From Legionella sp. (GTDB lineage Bacteria; Pseudomonadota; Gammaproteobacteria; Legionellales; Legionellaceae), in assembly GCA_027437055.1 (NCBI GenBank), contig DAIAOV010000008.1:1-52964 (forward strand): a stretch of DNA of 52,964 nt, in the 5' to 3' direction. How positions within the stretch are numbered: position 1 is the first letter of the stretch; the number at the start of each line of letters is the position of its first letter. Made by a program: the position numbers and the translations under genes. Under the pieces are notes generated by a model. It ran no database searches. It worked only from the letters and a program-made list of their open reading frames with translations, and was not told the origin of the DNA. This document shows positions 1-8,326 of the stretch, piece after piece.

Positions 1-1947
1 CGACCAACGATGACATATCAATTTAATCAGCTTTGCATTATTCAATTCACTCATTTCAGTATCTTTGACCTTGGCAATCAAATGACTTGTGAGTTCTTCT
101 ATCGTTCTATTAAATAATAAATCACTACTGAATTCTGCAAGAGCATAGGTTGAATTTTTAAATGCGGTATCCAGTTTCTCATTAGCGAAGGCTCTTGGGC
201 GTTTAGATACAAGAGTCAGATTGATGTATAACGTGAGCACGACTTTTTGCTTTGCAGACTCTTCGACAAGACCGATTTCAGACAAGAAATTGGCATATTC
301 TGGGTAAGCGATAACATCCAAACAAGGTCCATAACATGCTTCATATGCCTTATTAAAAATTTCTGCATGTCTTGGAAGGTTTAACCGTACAAATTCACAA
401 ACCTCTTTAAGTTCTTCTCGTGCCACACAAGGGTAACGTTTAGGCATGATTCGAGAAAAAAAATGAGAAAAAATATTATGAATAAAGGGTTCAGGGATCC
501 TGTCTGCCAAGAACATAAATTTTGAAATTTCTTCGTAAGAAGAAATTTCTTCCATTTGGCTAAAAGAATCTTTGATCTGCACTTCATAATTGGTTTTAAT
601 ACCTTTTGAATTTACAAGAAAGTTTAATGATCTTTCAGTCATCCACACATTGTTTAGATTTACTGTCTCAAGTTGTGCAACATCTTTTTCAAACCTAGTA
701 AATAATATTTCAATTATGCTATCGATTATTCCGTTTTTATTAATGGTTTCTGCAAAGCTATCCAAGTGAAGTACTCTGGGTTCTCGGGATAAATCATTCA
801 GTAGAATAGTTACAATATGCATGATGAGCATTTCAACCGATTCATCCTCGGAAAATATTATTTCTTTAGCTCCCCAGGAATAACATTGATAAAAGGCAAA
901 TGAGTTATAGGGTAATGAGTAATCTGTATTGGATTCAAAAAAAGGAAGAAAACTATTCATAATATTTTTTTTGACTAACAGTTTGTGAAATGTTCCTGGT
1001 CCGAGGCGAATTATTCTCGCAGTGTTAATCGCTTGACTGGGTAATATTTTATAATGAGGATCTTCGTATGAATAAGCGTTCTGTTTAAAACCAGTATGAT
1101 CAGGCGCATTGAACCTATCTGTTCCAAATAGAGTTGCATGTGAATTTAAGTAATGCTCGCAGGTATCACTCATAAGAGTGTATAGATCTGGGTGCTGTGC
1201 AGTGCTTGCAAAGAGATTATTGTTTACAGTTGCAATTGATTCTGTCTTCGAGTAGTGAGTCGGATTAAAAAAATCATACCCTAACTCTTTTTGTTGATAA
1301 AAATAAGGGCTAGTGTAATTATATAATATGCCATATCTTGCAATAATGGTTCCCAGAGGCTTAACACAGCGATTATCAATATCGCTGTATATGCCGCCAA
1401 AGTAATTCACGATTACCAGGCGTAGCATATCTGAAGCTCCCGCATATTGCCTTCGAACGACTTCATTAGCATAAAGGGCATCCATGCTAACATTGCCATG
1501 AGGTGTGTTCAGAATAGGCATATTGCCAATAAGTGTTTTTTCTATGTCCATTAATTGAACACTGCACTCTGCTGCCCATTGAGCGGTTTCTAACGCGATA
1601 ACATCATTTTTGACACAAGAGTGATACCACAAATAAATGTGGTAGTCGGGATTGTTTTTAGCCCATTCTGCGATCACTTTACGAAAGACTGGATTGGTGA
1701 AACATTTACCAATCCAGATAAAGTGAACATTCTTTGGGATGTTGCTGTCTTCATGCTGGTAAGTAATAACCGTATTTAACTTTTTCTGTAGTTCTTGAAT
1801 CGAAATATCAGCTCTTTCCCGCTGACGTAGCCCCCAAGGATCAAGACCTACAGAGTCTGAAGTTTCAGTTATACTGCTGTATACATTTAATGTAGCTTGG
1901 TCTACACCCTCTGCGATTTGCTTTCCCTCAAATTTTGCGAATGACAT
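1..1947 (-). CDS. Large clostridial toxin-like glycosyltransferase, C-terminus beyond window edge
   Basis: The frame is open for 649 codons from an ATG at 1947 down to base 1 with no stop, so the gene continues off the left edge. GGAG lies 6 bases before the ATG. The N-terminal third has the TcdA/TcdB-type glucosyltransferase pattern: NVHFIWIGK at about residues 73-81, an ASDMLR segment at 171-176, and GGIYSDIDNR with the DxD motif at D189-I190-D191, which in this family binds the metal and UDP-sugar. An SW pair lies near residue 352, where the toxins have a conserved Trp. Known of the family: these enzymes sugar-modify host GTPases, and Legionella translocates several DxD glycosyltransferases through Dot/Icm. 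Inference: a translocated effector. The target and the role of residues 400-649 are unknown. IS debris lies directly upstream. Confidence 0.8.
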   Translation of the reverse strand, partial: MSFAKFEGKQIAEGVDQATLNVYSSITETSDSVGLDPWGLRQRERADISIQELQKKLNTVITYQHEDSNIPKNVHFIWIGKCFTNPVFRKVIAEWAKNNPDYHIYLWYHSCVKNDVIALETAQWAAECSVQLMDIEKTLIGNMPILNTPHGNVSMDALYANEVVRRQYAGASDMLRLVIVNYFGGIYSDIDNRCVKPLGTIIARYGILYNYTSPYFYQQKELGYDFFNPTHYSKTESIATVNNNLFASTAQHPDLYTLMSDTCEHYLNSHATLFGTDRFNAPDHTGFKQNAYSYEDPHYKILPSQAINTARIIRLGPGTFHKLLVKKNIMNSFLPFFESNTDYSLPYNSFAFYQCYSWGAKEIIFSEDESVEMLIMHIVTILLNDLSREPRVLHLDSFAETINKNGIIDSIIEILFTRFEKDVAQLETVNLNNVWMTERSLNFLVNSKGIKTNYEVQIKDSFSQMEEISSYEEISKFMFLADRIPEPFIHNIFSHFFSRIMPKRYPCVAREELKEVCEFVRLNLPRHAEIFNKAYEACYGPCLDVIAYPEYANFLSEIGLVEESAKQKVVLTLYINLTLVSKRPRAFANEKLDTAFKNSTYALAEFSSDLLFNRTIEELTSHLIAKVKDTEMSELNNAKLIKLICHRWS

Positions 1948-1965
1948 TCAAACTCCGTTCATGGC

Positions 1966-2201
1966 TTAGTGTGTACGTAACCCTCATTTTCGGACAACAT
2001 TAGTTCCGCTTTGCTTGAAATAGTTGTCATTATTACTCGAAACAGTATTTATTTTGTCCTAAATAATATTTGAGTCAATGAAACTAAATGTTTTTCGTAA
2101 ATATCTAGGTTTAGAACCAATCTAATTGAAATCAATAAAATCATATTGACTTCATAATGAGCTTAAATACTATCCGAAAATGAGGGTTACGTACACATTA
2201 G
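1966..2201. mobile_element. MITE-like element bounded by 24-bp inverted repeats
   Basis: GTGTACGTAACCCTCATTTT at 1971 and its exact reverse complement at 2173-2196 (24 bp perfect, with imperfect extension outward) enclose about 180 bp of AT-rich DNA with no coding frame. A third, diverged copy in the first orientation lies at 2630. The arrangement resembles a non-autonomous element using the ends of the neighbouring transposase family. Confidence 0.6.
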
Positions 2202-2628
2202 GCCAATTAGCGAGTTTTAAAGAACGCTTAAAAGCGCTTGAAGCACAAGTAGCGGCTCTAGAAAAGAAAAAATATGATGATGAAGCTTGTGGTGAAATTT
2301 AAACAGCTCATCCAGGTTATCTTGGTTCCCAAGATACTTTTTATGTTGGGACGCTCAAGGGAGTTGGTCGTATTTACCAACAAACCTTTGTCGATACTTA
2401 CAGCAAAGTGGCTTTTGCAAAGCTCTATACCACTAAAACTCCAATTACATCAGCAGATATTCTCAACGATAAAGTTTTACCCTTCTTTGAACAACACCAG
2501 TTGCCTATGTTACGTATTGTAACGGACAGGGGTACTGAAAGGTCGAACAACACGACTTCCAGCTCTATTTAGCAATTAACAATATCGATCCGAAGACCAA
2601 AGCAAATTCACCACAAACAAAGGCTTGG
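2200..2628 (+). pseudogene. Remnant of IS481-like transposase
   Basis: The plus strand encodes pieces of an integrase-core transposase: a coiled KERLKALEAQ segment, then TAA at 2300-2302, then the same frame continues with HPGYLGSQDTFYVGTLKGVG and on to VTDRGTE, where a short deletion shifts the frame; NSPQTK is the last recognisable piece. The catalytic DRGTE region is present, but the start, the end and the frame are lost, so this is a dead fragment. Family placement (IS481/IS3-like DDE) is from the look of the motifs. It is sandwiched between two copies of the terminal-repeat sequence. Confidence 0.75.
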
Positions 2629-2654
2629 TGTGTACGTACCCCCTATTTTCGGAC
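2622..2654 (+). repeat. Third copy of the IS/MITE terminal repeat
   Basis: GGCTTGGTGTGTACGTACC followed by a CCCTATTTTCGGACAA segment repeats, with a few substitutions, the sequence at 1963-1997, including the GGCTT.GTG bases outside the perfect inverted repeat. It abruptly ends the transposase remnant and lies about 50 bp before the antitoxin gene. Confidence 0.7.
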
Positions 2655-2706
2655 AAGATTTTTGGGTTTATAGATAACAAATTGAGCAATTAATAAATCT
2701 GGTGAT

Positions 2707-2991
2707 GTGGAAGGGAGATTTTTTTTCCGATTATGCTTAGAGGCTAGGATAAGCTCGGCAAAAAAATCAGTTTTAAAAAATGCTGCTTCACTTAAAGCTA
2801 TTAGTCTTACAGATTTTGTTGTTAATTCAGCGTATGAAGCAGCACAACGCGTAATTAAAGAATATGAACAACTCCAGCTGACGGAAGCCGATAGAGATAT
2901 TTTTATTCAAGCTTTATTAAATCCACCCAAACCAAGTGAAAATTTGGTTAAAGCAGCTAATCGTTATAAAAAGGGTGTTCAATCTAAATGA
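2707..2991 (+). CDS. TacA-like (DUF1778) antitoxin
   Basis: This 94-residue protein has the DUF1778 pattern: an N-terminal ribbon-helix-helix-like stretch (RISSAKKSVLKNAASLKAIS), TDFVVNSAYEAA, then LTEADRDIFIQALLNPPKPS, the segment that wraps the toxin in this family. It would repress its own promoter and neutralise the GNAT toxin encoded next. The start is uncertain: the only in-frame initiator is GTG at 2707 with no clear ribosome site, and the first 8 residues look unusual around a run of eight T, so the N-terminus may have been altered by the repeat just upstream. Its TGA overlaps the toxin's ATG. Confidence 0.75.
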   Translation: MEGRFFFRLCLEARISSAKKSVLKNAASLKAISLTDFVVNSAYEAAQRVIKEYEQLQLTEADRDIFIQALLNPPKPSENLVKAANRYKKGVQSK

Positions 2992-3502
2992 TGGAAGAGC
3001 AAGAATATATAATTGAACAATTGGATAAACATAATCGGGCAAATTTTTCTTGCGGAATAGATGAACTTGATCGTTATCTGCAGACTCAAACAAGTCAGGA
3101 AATAAAAAAAATATGTCTGTAACTTATGTTTTATCAGAACAAGGAAGTGATGTTGTTTTTGGTTATTACTCAATTTCAACGATAGGAATATTTCCTGGAG
3201 ATTTACCAGATTCCTTAATTAAAAAGCTACCCAAATATCAGGTATTGCCTGGAGTATTATTAGGCAGATTGGCAGTAGATGAAAAATATAAGGGAAGAGG
3301 ATTAGGAGGGTTGCTCTTAATCGATGCTCTGAAACGAACTTTAGCAGTAGGAAAGCAAGTAGCGATTGTTGCCGTAGTGGTTCATGCCAAAGATGATAAA
3401 GCCATAAGTTATTATAAGCATTATGGATTCTTGGCATTATCAGAAAACAACTTTAAATTGTTTTTACCCTTAAAAACTATCCAGGGATTACATTTGGAGT
3501 AG
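2988..3502 (+). pseudogene. TacT-like GNAT toxin, frameshifted at a poly-A run
   Basis: The N-terminal part reads from ATG 2988 or 2991 (MEEQEYIIEQLDKHN..., FSCGIDELDRYL) and ends at TAA 3120-3122. The rest reads in another frame from 3113 and holds the acetyl-CoA binding loop KGRGLGGLLLIDAL and the typical YYKHYGF. The break falls at eight A (3104-3111); one extra A would restore a single protein of about 171 residues, the normal family length. Known of the family: TacT toxins acetylate the amino group of aminoacyl-tRNA and stop translation. Here the toxin is inactive, phase-variable, or the assembly has an error. The AATGATGG overlap with the antitoxin is the standard operon layout. Confidence 0.8.
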
Positions 3503-3507
3503 CTTAA

Positions 3508-3741
3508 GATGATAGCTATAAATTCTATCATATCGGTATTGCTACTACTTATATGACGTCTCCTGCAGGGATGGGAAAAAATGCGGATAATGTAACCGCT
3601 GAGAATCTTAATGAAATACTATATGATCAAAGGCATAGAAATGTTAAGTCTTACATTAATCATGACCAACCCTTATTAAAAAATTTCTTTACTCAATTAC
3701 TTGATTCTATCGACAAGGGAGGGGAGAATCTTCCGCCTTAA
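3508..3741 (+). pseudogene. Short unrecognised coding remnant
   Basis: A stop-free frame of 77 codons without a convincing start (first ATG at 3553). The translation SYKFYHIGIATTYM then a NADNVTAENLNEILYDQ helix looks like protein-coding composition. It follows the frameshifted toxin by 5 bases. It may be the tail of a gene lost during the rearrangement that brought in the toxin-antitoxin pair. I do not recognise the family. Confidence 0.35.
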
Positions 3742-3987
3742 CGGAAATATCATTAGGTCTGATTATCAGTAATCAAGCTTAGTAGAATATTTTTGTGTGC
3801 TGTTTTTATAGAAAAAACTCTTAGGGATTTTTCCAATCAGGTAAAGGATGATTTGAATAGAAATTGAAAGTTGCAAAAAAATATGTTTCTTTGCCATTTT
3901 CATATAAGCACTGCCCATTTCTCATTCTTCACTTCAAAAAAATTGTGGCAACAATGTAATTTTTATAGGCAATTAGTGCGCATTTTA
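3742..3987. other. Gene-free stretch
   Basis: AT-rich sequence between the accessory remnants and the phosphatase gene. I see no gene or obvious hairpin in it. Confidence 0.5.
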
Positions 3988-4007
3988 TTTAATATTTCCT
4001 TAATTTT
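3988..4007 (+). promoter_or_regulatory. PmrA-box-like tandem repeat
   Basis: TTTAATATT-TC-CTTAATTTT is a close match to the Legionella PmrA binding pattern (two cTTAATatT half sites spaced by two bases). A TATTAA at 4024-4029 lies 16 bases after the second half site, the right distance for a -10 element. It would drive the phosphatase gene at 4237 with a leader of about 200 bases. PmrA is known to control many Dot/Icm effector genes. The match is by eye. Confidence 0.5.
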
Positions 4008-4052
4008 AAATAAGTATACTTCATATTAAATATTTACTTATGAACAAAAATA

Positions 4053-4142
4053 ATGCCAAACCACGATGTTAATGATAACCACTTGGGAATTAATGTTTCT
4101 AAAAAACAATGTACAACTCTATTCCAAAGAGATACTCCCTAA
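4053..4142 (+). CDS. Possible 29-residue ORF in the leader
   Basis: ATG at 4053 opens a short frame (MPNHDVNDNHLGINVSKKQC...) ending at TAA 4140-4142, inside the presumed leader of the phosphatase gene. No clear ribosome site precedes it. It could be a chance ORF, a leader peptide, or the start of a decayed gene. Confidence 0.15.
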   Translation: MPNHDVNDNHLGINVSKKQCTTLFQRDTP

Positions 4143-4236
4143 GACTACAACCAAGTACATTTAACAATCATATTGCACTAAATAGTTCTAAATAGCCTAT
4201 AATTTTATTTTAATTAAAAAACAAAGTGAGTAATTT

Positions 4237-5910
4237 ATGTACGATCAAAAACTTGTATGCCACAGTATCTCAAATATTCTCGCGCTTCCTGAAAAAGGCT
4301 ACATTCCTCCGAAGGCAGGCTCTTCTTTCTCCGCCGGAGACACTCATGGAAATGCAATTGCTCTAGTAAGATATCTATACGAGGCAGGTATAATTAACAT
4401 CAGTCAAGATCAATATATTGAATTAATAAAAATTTACGAGATTGACTCCCTTATAAGAGATCGCAGTGCTTTAAACCAAAAGGCTTTACAACGTTTTAGG
4501 GATATTTTACGTGACGGATTTTCACATGCCCACGTTCCGAACGGCGTCACTTTACGTTGTTTTGGAGACATGCTTGCAGACAGGGGAAGCAACGATCTTC
4601 TTTCCCTGCTTATCTTATTGGAAATGCGTTTGACTTTTCCTGAATTACGTGGCGTTATCCTTCTCTCAAATCATGATAAATGCTTATTAAGTAATTACTT
4701 AAGAGGTGCATTAGCCCCTGGAAAAAAATTAACTATGGAGTTATCTCCTTGCAATTCTCTTACTCGATTGAAATGGTTAATTGATAATCACATTGTTTCC
4801 TATGAAGAAGTGGAGGGTATGATTCAAAAAGCTTATTTACCTGCACTCAAACTTGTAGATTATGTCCGTAAAGAAGATGGCAGTATTGATATTATGGGTC
4901 ATGCTCCTTTAACTTTAAGTGCCATAGATAAAGCAATGCATGAATTTCTTCCTTCTAATCACCATAGGGATATCTACGCATCGGTGGATGATGTAACGTA
5001 TGTTTTAGATCAATTAAACATTATATTTTCTGAGGGTCTAATGGATAAAGAAAGCCCTATGTATAAAGCCCTCACAACACCTTCTTCTGGGACAAATCCA
5101 ATATATAACTTTATTTGGCCACGTTTGACTGATATTGGTCCAGAAATTAAGGTTCCATCTTATAATTACCGGTTTCGACATGGTCATGATGGCTCGCCTG
5201 GAGAAATAAAGATTCATGGGATAACTTATATTGGATATAACAGTATTTTTGGTAAGACCACTCCACAGCAATGGAGACAAGCTGAAAATGCGCAATTAAC
5301 AATGAGTTGTATAGGGGGCTTATCAGAGCAAAAAATGGTTGAGGATGAAATAAATGAAGCTATTGGTGAGGTTTTTAATGCCGAAATGAGCCCTACAACA
5401 ATAATTTTAGAGACAGATACCAAAGCATTTCTTCCATCCAATGAAATAGGTAACCCCTCTTTGTCTAACTCATTGACTATGAGTATTCTTGATAATTCAA
5501 CTGAAGTAGCTGAGCAGGTTCTAATGACATTTAAAACCCTAGCCACCCTTTCTCTTAATAACTATATAAAAAATAGAGGTAGTTACACTCAAACAGATTT
5601 AGGGGAGAAACTTTGGATAGGAGTTGCATCGGCCCGTAATTACGTTCGTGGCTTTTTTAAAGCAAGCTTGGTGGATATACCCCAGGTACCCAAAGCTCTT
5701 GAATTGAAACAACACATTAATGCTTTAACCGTTGATAACTTAAAGGATAACTGGCCAATTATAGCTCAGAAACTGGTTCAGGCGGAACAGCTAACTCAAA
5801 GTGAAGAGTATGTAACTGTTGCCAAAGGAATTGATCAGTATTTTAATACGAATGTATTATCAGATCATACGTTGAAATCTTCCATGCAAAATAGTCACTC
5901 TTTATTTTAG
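4237..5910 (+). CDS. WipA/WipB-like metallophosphatase effector
   Basis: The 557-residue protein carries the full PPP-type metallophosphatase signature: GDTHGN (34-39), GDMLADRG (110-117), SNHD (144-147), GHAPL with H222, and HGHD near 315-318. These supply the two-metal centre. The GDMLADRG spelling and the position of the motifs resemble the Legionella effectors WipA and WipB, phosphoprotein phosphatases delivered by Dot/Icm. The C-terminal part after residue 330 has no motif I can name and would hold targeting and secretion signals. AGTGAG precedes the ATG. It is a single-gene unit behind a PmrA-like box. Substrate is not predictable; WipB ortholog versus paralog cannot be decided here. 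Confidence 0.8.
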   Translation: MYDQKLVCHSISNILALPEKGYIPPKAGSSFSAGDTHGNAIALVRYLYEAGIINISQDQYIELIKIYEIDSLIRDRSALNQKALQRFRDILRDGFSHAHVPNGVTLRCFGDMLADRGSNDLLSLLILLEMRLTFPELRGVILLSNHDKCLLSNYLRGALAPGKKLTMELSPCNSLTRLKWLIDNHIVSYEEVEGMIQKAYLPALKLVDYVRKEDGSIDIMGHAPLTLSAIDKAMHEFLPSNHHRDIYASVDDVTYVLDQLNIIFSEGLMDKESPMYKALTTPSSGTNPIYNFIWPRLTDIGPEIKVPSYNYRFRHGHDGSPGEIKIHGITYIGYNSIFGKTTPQQWRQAENAQLTMSCIGGLSEQKMVEDEINEAIGEVFNAEMSPTTIILETDTKAFLPSNEIGNPSLSNSLTMSILDNSTEVAEQVLMTFKTLATLSLNNYIKNRGSYTQTDLGEKLWIGVASARNYVRGFFKASLVDIPQVPKALELKQHINALTVDNLKDNWPIIAQKLVQAEQLTQSEEYVTVAKGIDQYFNTNVLSDHTLKSSMQNSHSLF

Positions 5911-6066
5911 TGATTATTGAGGTGACAAAAAGGAATTATGGTTAATTTTTATATGATATTGCCACAGGGATGTGTTCAGACATTTATCTTAAATGATTAA
6001 ATATTTCAAACCAATGGTCGATAATAACTTGAAAATAACTTCATTTCCAAAGCTAATGAGTGAAAC

Positions 6067-6516
6067 ATGAATGATTATGTAGATCAATTTTTAGAAGCGG
6101 CTATAGAGCAAGCCAAATTAGGATTAGCCAGTGGTGGTATTCCAATTGGTGCTGTTCTTGTCTACAAAGGAAAAATTATCGGACATGGACATAATCAGCG
6201 TGTACAAAAAGGAAGCGCCATTTTACATGGTGAAATGGATGCCTTAGAAAACGCTGGCAGACAACCCGCTGCTGTTTATTCTCAATCCATATTATATACG
6301 ACATTATCCCCTTGCATGATGTGTACAGGGGCTATCTTGCAATACAAAATCCCCCGAGTAATTATTGGTGAAAATAAAACATTTATGGGCGAAGAGGATC
6401 TGTTAAAGGAACGAGGAGTTAAAATAGAGGTGTTACAAAATCCTGTTTGTATCCAGATGATGAAAGAATTCATTACTAAAAATCAAAAACTGTGGAATGA
6501 AGACATAGGGGAGTAA
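6067..6516 (+). CDS. Fcy1-type cytosine deaminase
   Basis: This 149-residue zinc deaminase has HGE at H54-E56 and PCMMC with C83 and C86, the zinc ligands and proton shuttle of the CDA fold. Beyond the generic motifs it follows yeast cytosine deaminase Fcy1 closely: QKGSAILHGE, LYTTLSPCMMCTGAI, GENKTF and the very C-terminus EDIGE. The expected reaction is cytosine to uracil plus ammonia, feeding pyrimidine salvage in the cytoplasm. It could equally act on another base, as bacterial proteins of this group are often just called nucleoside deaminases. It stands alone between the phosphatase and srkA. Confidence 0.8.
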   Translation: MNDYVDQFLEAAIEQAKLGLASGGIPIGAVLVYKGKIIGHGHNQRVQKGSAILHGEMDALENAGRQPAAVYSQSILYTTLSPCMMCTGAILQYKIPRVIIGENKTFMGEEDLLKERGVKIEVLQNPVCIQMMKEFITKNQKLWNEDIGE

Positions 6517-6608
6517 CCCAGGGCGCCTTTAACAAAGAGCTACACCTACGCTTGCTGCATAGAATCTGTATAATACATCCCTATACTTACCCATCAGAGA
6601 ATTCGCAT

Positions 6609-7589
6609 TTGAATCACGAGAATCAAACACCTTATACACAACTCGATCCCAATACCATTTTGGATGCAATTGAAAGCATGGGGTTTCTTTGCACAGGCAG
6701 CCTACTCGCACTCAATAGTTATGAAAACCGTGTTTATCAAATAGGGATTGAAAATGCTGAGCCCCTCATTGCTAAATTTTATAGACCGAATCGCTGGAGT
6801 TCAGCAGCTATTTTAGAGGAACATCAGTTCTCACTTGAATTAGTACAACATGAAATTCCCATTATTGCCCCCCTAATTATCAACGATCAAACCCTACACC
6901 ATCATCATGATTTCAGATTCGCACTTTTTCCTAGGCGCAGCGGGCACGCACTAGAATTAGATAATAGCGAACAACTAGAATGGATGGGACGCTTTATAGG
7001 ACGCTTACATAGAGTTAGTGCATGCCAGTCATTTCAACATCGCATTCAATTAAATCCTCAAAGTTATGGCCATGATCCTTACAAGCTTCTCATTGAACAA
7101 AGTTTTATTCCTGATTACTTAATACCTAATTTTTGCAAAACAGTCGAAACGGCTTTACAGAAAATAAAGCAGATATTTAAATCTATAGGTCAGGTTGATC
7201 AAATACGCTTGCATGGCGATTGTCATGCAGGAAATATATTATGGAGCGAATCAGGTCCTCATATCGTTGACTTAGACGATTGCCTCATGGGCCCTGCGAT
7301 ACAGGATATTTGGATGTTACTTTCAGGTGAACCAAAACAAATGGATTTGCAACTGGAGAAGATTTTACAGGGTTATTGTCAATTTCATGATTTTAACCCG
7401 CGTGAACGCCATTTAATTGAAGCATTACGTACACTACGCATGCTGCATTATTCAGGATGGCTCGCAAAACGCTGGGCCGATCCCGCATTCCCTTTGAGTT
7501 TCCCATGGTTTAATACGCCTATCTATTGGCAAAATCAGATAATAAATCTCAATGAACAAATTGAATTATTAGAGCAAATTGAATGCTAG
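6609..7589 (+). CDS. srkA: Stress response kinase A (YihE/SrkA family)
   Basis: A Ser/Thr protein kinase of the APH-like fold. It follows E. coli SrkA across its length: LNSYENRVYQ, AKFYRPNRWS, ILEEHQFSLELV, the catalytic LHGDCHAGNILW, the metal-binding VDLDDCLMGPAIQDIWMLL, and RWADPAFPLSFPW near the end. SrkA counters stress-induced death in E. coli, where it is co-transcribed with dsbA; here a DsbB-like gene lies next door on the other strand. I place the start at TTG 6609 (AGAGAA upstream) because homology begins just after it; the frame stays open further upstream. Confidence 0.9.
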   Translation: MNHENQTPYTQLDPNTILDAIESMGFLCTGSLLALNSYENRVYQIGIENAEPLIAKFYRPNRWSSAAILEEHQFSLELVQHEIPIIAPLIINDQTLHHHHDFRFALFPRRSGHALELDNSEQLEWMGRFIGRLHRVSACQSFQHRIQLNPQSYGHDPYKLLIEQSFIPDYLIPNFCKTVETALQKIKQIFKSIGQVDQIRLHGDCHAGNILWSESGPHIVDLDDCLMGPAIQDIWMLLSGEPKQMDLQLEKILQGYCQFHDFNPRERHLIEALRTLRMLHYSGWLAKRWADPAFPLSFPWFNTPIYWQNQIINLNEQIELLEQIEC

Positions 7590-7594
7590 CTTGT

Positions 7595-7616
7595 GGGTCG
7601 GACCCTTTGGCCCGAC
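7595..7616. terminator. Palindromic GTCGG/CCGAC hairpin after srkA
   Basis: GGTCGGACCCTTTGGCCCGAC lies just behind the srkA stop and belongs to the same hairpin family as 17784-17811 and 51532-51627. There is no U-run, so terminator activity is only possible. Confidence 0.4.
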
Positions 7617-7720
7617 TAACACATTAAGTCACTCAACTCAAATGATCTTTTATGCAAATAGTCAATTTATCTAAAGTAATTATTGCATCAGAGCATAAGT
7701 TTCAGAAGTTCTGGATCTAA

Positions 7721-8308
7721 TTAGACACTTACGAAGGTATGACAGCTTGAGAAGCCGCATTGTAAAAAAGTAGATAGGACATTGAGACTACATAATGCAA
7801 TGATAAACCACGCCAAAATGTTTGCTAGCAATGCGGTTTTTGGATGAGATTTGAGAAGAGGCTTACTTAGGTAATCGCCAAAACCAAGTACACAAAATCG
7901 AATAGCGTAGGCGAGCAATAATAAGATAGAAAATACAATCGACCAAACTGGCATATGCAATCCCAGGAAAGCTGAGCCAATATAATCATGACCGGGTCTT
8001 GGATAGATATCGAGTAAAGTTTGGCGTGTGCTAATAATTAATAATAAAACGATGGCGAGCAATGTGAGGCCTTCATAACGCATTGAATAACCATTTCGCA
8101 AATTGAGAATAACACCAAAGCAAACTCCAAAATAAGCAACTCGTTGTAACAAACAAAGAGGGCAAGGATATTCGCTGTAAACCAATTGCATATACATTGC
8201 TGTAGTCAGAATAAATGCCATTGTCGCTAAAATCAATAATGAATAAATGTAATTTAATTGAATTATATTATTTTCAGATGTTAGTCGATGCAGAATGTTT
8301 TTAAACAC
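7721..8308 (-). CDS. DsbB-like disulfide formation protein
   Basis: An integral membrane protein with four or five hydrophobic segments. It carries CPLCLLQR after the first membrane helix, the quinone-linked CxxC of DsbB that passes electrons from DsbA to the respiratory chain. The second periplasmic loop (YPRPGHDYIGSAFLGLHMPVW) has no cysteines, unlike E. coli DsbB; a CGFSSC pair sits instead near the C-terminus. I choose GTG at 8308 because GGAGG lies 8 bases before it; an ATG five codons earlier has no ribosome site. The small membrane protein gene ends 18 bases upstream, so the two are probably translated together. Confidence 0.8.
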   Translation of the reverse strand: MFKNILHRLTSENNIIQLNYIYSLLILATMAFILTTAMYMQLVYSEYPCPLCLLQRVAYFGVCFGVILNLRNGYSMRYEGLTLLAIVLLLIISTRQTLLDIYPRPGHDYIGSAFLGLHMPVWSIVFSILLLLAYAIRFCVLGFGDYLSKPLLKSHPKTALLANILAWFIIALCSLNVLSTFLQCGFSSCHTFVSV

Positions 8309-8326
8309 TAATATATCCTCCATAAT

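Noticed and set aside
381..587. 68-codon frame on the minus strand
   Set aside because: Out of frame inside the large glycosyltransferase gene, which is open through this stretch.
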